Positions 14,952 to 19,439 of a stretch of 19,439 nt of DNA are shown in pieces. The stretch covers positions 1-19,439 of the forward strand of contig CAXBDA010000059.1 in assembly GCA_963974595.1 (NCBI GenBank). The letters run 5' to 3'. The position numbers and the translations under genes are program-made. Every line of letters begins with the position of its first letter. Position 1 is the first letter of the stretch. The notes under the pieces were generated by a model. The model searched no databases, was not told the origin of the DNA, and was given only the letters and a program-made list of their open reading frames with translations. Origin of the DNA: PZPK01 sp963974595 (GTDB lineage: Bacteria; Pseudomonadota; Gammaproteobacteria; Pseudomonadales; Oleiphilaceae).

Positions 14952-15782
14952 ATGGTCGTAAATTTTACCAAAATGCATGGTTTGGGAAATGATTTCATGG
15001 TGGTCGATATGATTAGCCAGCATGTGCATCTTCGCCCTGAGCAAATCAGGCGTATGGCAGATCGCCATTTCGGCATTGGTTTTGATCAATTATTATTAGT
15101 TGAACCGCCTGGCTCACCTAATGTTGATTTTTGTTATCGTATTTTTAACGCTGATGGTTCTGAAGTTGAACAGTGTGGTAATGGTGCGCGTTGTTTTGCG
15201 ATTTTTGTAAGAGAAAAAAAACTCACAAACAAAGACCATATTCTAGTCGAGACCAAAAAAGGTGTTATCGAGTTGAATATTAATCAGAATAATAGAGTGT
15301 TGGTTGATATGGGCGAGCCCGTTTTCGAGCCGAGGCTCATTCCTTTTTTAAGCGATTCTGAGAGTTCGAGCTATACTCTTGACCTTAAGGGGCAAATCGT
15401 ACAACTTTCGGTCGCATCGATGGGTAATCCACATGCTGTGCTTGAAGTGTCTGAATTAAGCGATGAACTGGTTAATTCCTTAGGGCCCGCTTTGGAGAGT
15501 CACCAGCAGTTTCCCGAACGAGTCAATGTTGGTTTTATGGAGGTCGTTCATAAGCGCTTCATCAAGTTGCGTGTTTACGAACGTGGTGTGGGTGAAACCA
15601 AGGCTTGTGGGACGGGCGCGTGTGCCGCTGTAGCGACAGGCATTTATCGGGGCGTTCTAGAAAGCCCGGTTGAAGTGAGGTTGCCCGGTGGTAATTTGAA
15701 AATTGAATGGCTGGGTAAAGGCCATTCCTTGACGATGGAAGGCCCTGCTTCTAGTGTCTTTGAAGGTAAAATACGTATTTAA
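14952..15782 (+). CDS. dapF: Diaminopimelate epimerase
   Basis: A 276-residue cofactor-independent epimerase that converts LL- to meso-diaminopimelate, used for lysine and for peptidoglycan. Both catalytic cysteines are present in their motifs: C75 in EQCGNGARC and C219 in TKACGTGACAAV. The N-terminus FTKMHGLGNDFMVVD and the MGNPHAV and FPERVNVGF segments are characteristic. Length is normal for the family (about 274). It follows lysA by 44 bp and precedes the DUF484 gene by 38 bp, consistent with one operon. Confidence 0.98.
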   Translation: MVVNFTKMHGLGNDFMVVDMISQHVHLRPEQIRRMADRHFGIGFDQLLLVEPPGSPNVDFCYRIFNADGSEVEQCGNGARCFAIFVREKKLTNKDHILVETKKGVIELNINQNNRVLVDMGEPVFEPRLIPFLSDSESSSYTLDLKGQIVQLSVASMGNPHAVLEVSELSDELVNSLGPALESHQQFPERVNVGFMEVVHKRFIKLRVYERGVGETKACGTGACAAVATGIYRGVLESPVEVRLPGGNLKIEWLGKGHSLTMEGPASSVFEGKIRI

Positions 15783-15820
15783 TATAGCCCATCATTGAGT
15801 GGGTTAGAAGGAATGCAAAC

Positions 15821-16609
15821 TTGAATAGCGATGTGACTATGATAAAAAAAACAGATGGTAATACAAACGCACTCACCGCCGTGGATACTGGACAAGCGCC
15901 ATTAGCATCTGAAGAGCAGGTCATTGCTTTTTTGCGTCAGAACCCCGACTTTTTTGTGAGTAATGAGTATTTGTTGAATGAATTAAGAGTGCCGCATGCC
16001 AGTGGGGCTGCTATTTCTTTGGGGGAACGCCAGGTTCAGGTATTTCGCGAGCATCGTGATGAACTCAAACACAAACTAAATGAACTGATTTCGGTGGCGC
16101 GAGATAACGATGCTCATTTTGAGAAAAGTAAACGCTTATTGCTGAACCTATTAGAAGTAAAAAGTCTCGACGAAATCGAAATGGTGGTAAATGAAGTCTT
16201 TAAAAATGACACCAAAATTGACTTCAGCAGTATCTTGCTTTTTGGCAAAAGTAGTGACTACCCGGTCTCTGATATCCATATTGTCGAATTGGCTTATGCG
16301 CGTGACAATCTTGGTGCCATGCTGGACGAAACTCATGCTAGCTGTGGTCATTTTAGTGAGACTCAGCTTAAATGCCTATTTCCTACGTCAGCAGAAAAAG
16401 TTGGTTCGGCAGCAGTTATTCCGCTTAGACATGGTGAGTTGTTAGGTTTGTTTTGCTTAGGAAGTGAAGACCCTGCGCATTTTGATAGTTCGATGGGCTC
16501 GCTGTTTTTATCTTATATTAGCGACTTTATTAGCCGTATCTTGCCAAATTTATTGCTTAGCTCGAAGCAGCAGTATCGCGATGATAATATCCCTTCGTTA
16601 TTAGACTAA
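15821..16609 (+). CDS. DUF484 family protein (YigA-like, GAF-related)
   Basis: A 262-residue cytoplasmic protein of the DUF484 family, found next to dapF and usually xerC in gammaproteobacteria. The hallmark N-terminal block is present (about 30-95: VIAFLRQNPDFF, LRVPH, SLGERQVQVFREH), followed by a GAF-like domain (about 105-255: PTSAEKVGSAAVIPL, GLFCLGSEDP). No catalytic residues are known for the family and its role is undefined. The start is TTG at 15821, backed by AGAAGGA eight bases upstream. In-frame GTG 15833 and ATG 15839 are alternatives with poorer spacing. The first 25 or so residues are a variable polar leader. Confidence 0.9.
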   Translation: MNSDVTMIKKTDGNTNALTAVDTGQAPLASEEQVIAFLRQNPDFFVSNEYLLNELRVPHASGAAISLGERQVQVFREHRDELKHKLNELISVARDNDAHFEKSKRLLLNLLEVKSLDEIEMVVNEVFKNDTKIDFSSILLFGKSSDYPVSDIHIVELAYARDNLGAMLDETHASCGHFSETQLKCLFPTSAEKVGSAAVIPLRHGELLGLFCLGSEDPAHFDSSMGSLFLSYISDFISRILPNLLLSSKQQYRDDNIPSLLD

Positions 16610-16626
16610 GGTTATTTTTCATATCT

Positions 16627-16663
16627 ATAAGTGTTCTGTATTTAGATAATACAGAACACTTAT
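16627..16663. terminator. 16-bp perfect inverted repeat after the lysA-dapF-DUF484 unit
   Basis: Arms ATAAGTGTTCTGTATT (16627-16642) and AATACAGAACACTTAT (16648-16663) are exact complements around TAGAT. The repeat begins 17 bp after the DUF484 stop. It is AT-rich, and the T-rich stretch (TTATTTTTC) begins several bases after the stem, so it is an imperfect intrinsic terminator. The position is what one expects for the end of the operon. A regulatory binding site is the alternative. Confidence 0.6.
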
Positions 16664-16770
16664 CCTTACTTATTTTTCTCAAAATAAAACTCTTTTTTGT
16701 GGTTAGCTCGCTTTTTTAAAAAAGACTGGGTTTCTCTACCTCATGAGCGAGAAAAAAATCAGAATCGTCC

Positions 16771-16805
16771 TATACTGAATACTTAGTAAAAAGGATGATT
16801 CGGAG
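16771..16805 (+). promoter_or_regulatory. Candidate -10 and ribosome binding site of the large GGDEF gene
   Basis: TATACT at 16771-16776 is a good -10, with no clear -35 at the proper distance. GGAG at 16802-16805, five bases before the ATG at 16811, is the ribosome binding site that decides the start. Upstream there is also a 14-bp perfect palindrome, CTTTTTTAAAAAAG (16711-16724). The rest of the 16664-16770 stretch shows no gene. Confidence 0.4.
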
Positions 16806-16810
16806 AACTC

Positions 16811-18541
16811 ATGAGTAATGCATCTGACACGCGTAAAGAGCTGGAACGTTGGAAGGATAAATACTTCGAACAAAGTGAAAGCTTTGAAGATCAAAAAAAA
16901 CGAGCACTGGATTATGCTTCATTATTACAGCGTATTTTAGTTCGTGTCAGTTTGACCGCTGAAAATGTAAGTGAAAAACTGGATGATGAATTATCCAGTT
17001 TACGCACAGCCATACGCAATGCCTCGCCCGAACAAAATGATCTCGAAGATCGCTTGAAAAGAATAGATAAACTCATATTAGCTTCTGACGAGTCTAAACA
17101 GCAAAATGCCGGTAAAATTACTCAAATACTGGATCAGCTAATTGAACAACTTTTAGTATTAAAATTGCCTCGTAAACAAAAAAGTGCACTTAAGAAGCTA
17201 TCAAAGTCCTTATCCAAAAAGGCACTTAATCTTCAGGATTATCCTGGCATTTTATCTGAATATGCGAGTTTACAGGCTGATGTCATTCAAGAAATAGCGC
17301 TGCCTATTCAAAAAGAACAAGGTTTTTTTAGACGTATATTGAGTGGTTCAAAGCAAGATAACTCAGGCCCTGATGAGGAACAACAAGATCATAGCACTTC
17401 GGATCTAGAGTTAGAGACCGAGGAAGAAACACTGGAATCGGAAGAGTTAGTACCAGGTTTTAGTTCAGTCGCTCGACATATTCGAAGCACGCTTACCCAT
17501 TTGTTAGACCAGTTAAGCTTTCCTCAAAGTGCTCATCGTGATGTGGCTAAGTTACGCGATCAAATTCAAAAAGAATTAGTTTGGTATGAACTCGGCCCAA
17601 CTCTTGACGATGTTGCCAGCCTTGTTTTATCGGTAGTTGGTAAAGGGCAACGCGATTTTGAAAATTTTTTAAAGCAATTAGATGAGCGGTTGAGTAAAGT
17701 TCAAGGCTTCTTAATCGAAAGCCAAACAGCCGATGCCGATTGGCAAAGTAAAAATAAGGCGTTTGATCAGGTTGTGAGAAATCAAGTCGATGAAATATCT
17801 CAAAAAATAGATTCATCTGCTGATCTTGATGAATTAAAAGAGTCAATTTCTAAGCACTTGGATTCTATATATCAAGCGGTGGATCAGCATGATGGCGATG
17901 GAAAACAGTTTGAAAAAGAAAAAGAATCCGAAGTGAAGGCCTTGCAAGAAAAAATTCAAGCAATGGAGCAAGAAGCAGCTTACATTCGAAAGCGTTTAAA
18001 AGAAGAACGTGGTAAAGCGCTACGCGATGCATTGACTACACTGCCTAATCGTGAAGCCTATGATGAGCGATTTGAATTAGAGCTGGAGCGTTGGAAACGC
18101 TATCAGAAACCGACCACTTTAGTGGTGGCTGATATCGACTTTTTTAAGAATATAAATGATAGCTATGGCCATTTATCTGGCGATAAAGTTCTGCAAATTA
18201 TCGCCAAAGAGCTTAGAAGCAGAGTACGAAAAACCGATTTTGTGGCTCGTTACGGTGGTGAAGAATTTGTGATGTTATTACCTGAAACCAATTTGGCGGC
18301 AGCTTTGATGGTTGTTGAAAAGGTAAGGGAAATGGTTGGCCGCTTACCTTTTCACTTTCGAGACGAACATATACAAATTACCATGTCATTTGGTTTAATA
18401 GAATTTAAAGATGGCTATGCTGAAGATAAGCCTAAGGATCTCCAGCAAAACGTATTATTCGAACGGGCAGATGAGGCATTGTATCGAGCCAAGCAAAATG
18501 GACGGAATCGTCTTGAATGCTGGCCAGAAAAATCTGCATAA
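16811..18541 (+). CDS. Large soluble diguanylate cyclase, DgcP-like
   Basis: A 576-residue cytoplasmic GGDEF protein predicted to synthesise cyclic di-GMP. The N-terminal part (about 1-170) opens with ERWKDKYFEQ and is helical. An acidic linker (about 180-213) and a second helical region (about 215-360) follow. A coiled coil (about 365-400) leads into the GGDEF domain (about 402-572) with RDALTTLPNR, VADIDFFKNIND, GGEEF (482-486) and RKTD (473-476) five residues earlier, an intact inhibition site. No membrane segment or PAS domain is seen. The N-terminus recalls the polar diguanylate cyclase DgcP of Pseudomonas, by memory only. The gene follows DUF484 where xerC is usual, and the LAPVG-repeat gene follows 59 bp later. 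Confidence 0.9.
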   Translation: MSNASDTRKELERWKDKYFEQSESFEDQKKRALDYASLLQRILVRVSLTAENVSEKLDDELSSLRTAIRNASPEQNDLEDRLKRIDKLILASDESKQQNAGKITQILDQLIEQLLVLKLPRKQKSALKKLSKSLSKKALNLQDYPGILSEYASLQADVIQEIALPIQKEQGFFRRILSGSKQDNSGPDEEQQDHSTSDLELETEEETLESEELVPGFSSVARHIRSTLTHLLDQLSFPQSAHRDVAKLRDQIQKELVWYELGPTLDDVASLVLSVVGKGQRDFENFLKQLDERLSKVQGFLIESQTADADWQSKNKAFDQVVRNQVDEISQKIDSSADLDELKESISKHLDSIYQAVDQHDGDGKQFEKEKESEVKALQEKIQAMEQEAAYIRKRLKEERGKALRDALTTLPNREAYDERFELELERWKRYQKPTTLVVADIDFFKNINDSYGHLSGDKVLQIIAKELRSRVRKTDFVARYGGEEFVMLLPETNLAAALMVVEKVREMVGRLPFHFRDEHIQITMSFGLIEFKDGYAEDKPKDLQQNVLFERADEALYRAKQNGRNRLECWPEKSA

Positions 18542-18600
18542 GCACTAAGCACTAGCGGTTTTTTATACATTCAAGCAGAATTGACCAAGGGTGAAATACT

Positions 18601-19161
18601 ATGTCTGAACAACAGTATGAGTTAGCTTTTTACGGAAAGTTAGTAGAAGGGAGCGCACTTGAAAAGACCAAAGAATTGGTTGCCCAGCTATTCAAAACTG
18701 ATGTTGCTCAAATCGAAAAAATGTTTACCGGAAACCGAGTGGTTATTCGTAATAAGTTAGACCACAATACGGCAATCAAATATGTTGTGGCCTTAAAAAA
18801 ACGCGGTGCTTTGTCTCAGATTGAATTAATGGGGCAGCCGGGTATTGCTGTTAATTTATCCTCGCCAACGCCAGAAAAGCTTGTAGTTGCTGCTTCTCAA
18901 CCCAAAAAAGCAAGTATGAGCTTAAATGGTTTACCCATTGCCGGTGAAAAAGTAGATGAAATTCTTAATGATGCACACTTGGATTTGGCACCCGTTGGTG
19001 TGCGCCTTGAAGATGAGAAACCACCTGTCGAGTTAGAACTGCATGCTTTGGATGATGTGAGCTTGGCTCCTGTGGGGAGTGTCTTGGTTGAAAATCAAGA
19101 ACGGCCACCGGTTAGTGTGCCTGATACCTCACATATTAATCTGGCACCTATCGATAAGTAA
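18601..19161 (+). CDS. Small two-part protein with 26-residue LAPVG repeats
   Basis: A 186-residue soluble protein of unknown function. The N-terminal domain (about 5-77, YELAFYGKLVEGSALEKTK, LFKTDVAQIEKMF, VVIRNKLDHNTAIKYV, ALKKRGA) resembles a small module seen at the start of various gammaproteobacterial proteins, often before membrane or low-complexity regions; I do not know a name for it. After a polar linker, the C-terminus carries LAPVG at 129-133 and 155-159 and LAPID at 181-185, spaced exactly 26 residues apart with PPV in the two complete units. No signal peptide or membrane helix is seen. AAGGGTG precedes the ATG. It follows the DgcP-like gene by 59 bp and may be co-transcribed with it. 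Confidence 0.75.
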   Translation: MSEQQYELAFYGKLVEGSALEKTKELVAQLFKTDVAQIEKMFTGNRVVIRNKLDHNTAIKYVVALKKRGALSQIELMGQPGIAVNLSSPTPEKLVVAASQPKKASMSLNGLPIAGEKVDEILNDAHLDLAPVGVRLEDEKPPVELELHALDDVSLAPVGSVLVENQERPPVSVPDTSHINLAPIDK

Positions 19162-19200
19162 GCCACTGCTCATTCTATGGTTGATGGTTTTCAGGGTAAA

Positions 19201-19439
19201 CTAAGGGAAATAAATAGGCTGGTCATTTTCCTGCCAGGCAGGGTATTTTGTCATGATACGAATGAATAATTCAGACGATTTTAGCTGCTCTAACCAGCGT
19301 TTTAGCTCTTCCCATAACGTGGTGTTAAACCAATCCAAGTTAACGTGAGCGAATTGCCTTACAAAAGGGAAGATCGCAATGTCAGCAAAACTGTAATGAT
19401 CTGAAAATAGGTAATGATGTTTCTTTAAACGTGCCTCCA
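19201..19439 (-). CDS. Glutathione S-transferase-like protein, C-terminal part (cut by window edge)
   Basis: The minus-strand frame is open from the right edge to a TAG at 19201-19203, giving 78 residues. It shows the C-terminal all-helical domain of the GST family: HYSFADIAIFPFVRQFAHV contains the conserved helix N-cap segment (S-x-A-D-x-A) that follows the substrate-binding helices. The end, MTKYPAWQENDQPIYFP, is typical of one bacterial GST group. The N-terminal thioredoxin-like domain with the glutathione site lies outside the window, so specificity cannot be judged. It is convergent with the LAPVG-repeat gene, leaving 39 bp between the stops and no clear terminator. Confidence 0.85.
   Translation of the reverse strand, partial: EARLKKHHYLFSDHYSFADIAIFPFVRQFAHVNLDWFNTTLWEELKRWLEQLKSSELFIRIMTKYPAWQENDQPIYFP

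Noticed and set aside
16636..16654. CTG...CAG inside the 16-bp inverted repeat as a LexA box
   Set aside because: The spacing is CTG-N13-CAG, whereas the gammaproteobacterial LexA site is CTG-N10-CAG.
18541..18554. Tandem AGCACTA x2 followed by a T-run after the DgcP-like gene as a terminator
   Set aside because: It is a direct repeat, not an inverted one, and no stem precedes the T-run.
1..19439. CRISPR arrays, insertion sequences, prophage genes, toxin-antitoxin pairs, tRNA or rRNA genes
   Set aside because: No regularly spaced repeats, transposase or integrase motifs, terminal inverted repeats or structural RNA signatures were found on either strand.

Overview
The window looks like chromosomal DNA of a marine-type gammaproteobacterium: AT-leaning composition, a class I adenylate cyclase, a DUF484 protein, an LptM-type lipoprotein, a DUF3087-like membrane protein and a secreted alginate lyase. 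Gene order around cyaA, lptM, lysA, dapF and DUF484 matches the conserved gammaproteobacterial block. I cannot name the genus. Products were assigned by reading motifs by eye; no database search was possible.

Left part (1-6156). The C-terminal end of an unidentified gene comes first, then a two-gene unit encoding a small zinc-ribbon protein with a C-terminal membrane anchor and a DUF3087-like membrane protein. A three-module secreted alginate lyase (discoidin/CBM32-like, ricin B-type, PL7) follows on the minus strand. It is divergent from a BaeR-like OmpR-family response regulator. That regulator is convergent with a histidine kinase that joins a 7TMR-DISM sensor to a BaeS-like transmitter. 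The lyase/regulator intergenic region holds a direct repeat beside a candidate lyase promoter. It also holds a 14-bp tandem duplication that creates a five-codon minicistron overlapping the regulator's start codon.

Middle part (6271-10057, all minus strand; transcription order is the reverse of coordinates). A degenerate receiver lacking the phosphoacceptor Asp, a crotonase-fold enzyme, a CheX-like phosphatase, a PAS-GGDEF diguanylate cyclase and a stand-alone CheY-like receiver lie head to tail. Several junctions are tight: 3 bp between the first two genes and an ATGA overlap between the CheX-like and GGDEF genes. A terminator-like hairpin sits before the CheY-like gene. This set looks like a compact signalling module linking phosphotransfer, phosphatase activity and c-di-GMP, with an unexpected acyl-CoA enzyme inside it.

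Right part (10333-19439). On the plus strand come cyaA (cAMP synthesis), lptM (outer-membrane LPS-export assembly), lysA and dapF (lysine/diaminopimelate metabolism) and a DUF484 gene, ended by a 16-bp perfect inverted repeat. The usual neighbours cyaY and xerC are absent. In their place is a large soluble GGDEF protein whose N-terminus recalls Pseudomonas DgcP. It is followed by a small protein whose tail carries LAPVG motifs spaced exactly 26 residues apart. A minus-strand glutathione S-transferase-like gene runs off the right edge. No tRNA, rRNA, CRISPR array, insertion sequence or prophage signature was seen. The longest gaps without an identified gene (3010-3295, 10058-10332, 16610-16810) are all under 300 bases and are described individually.
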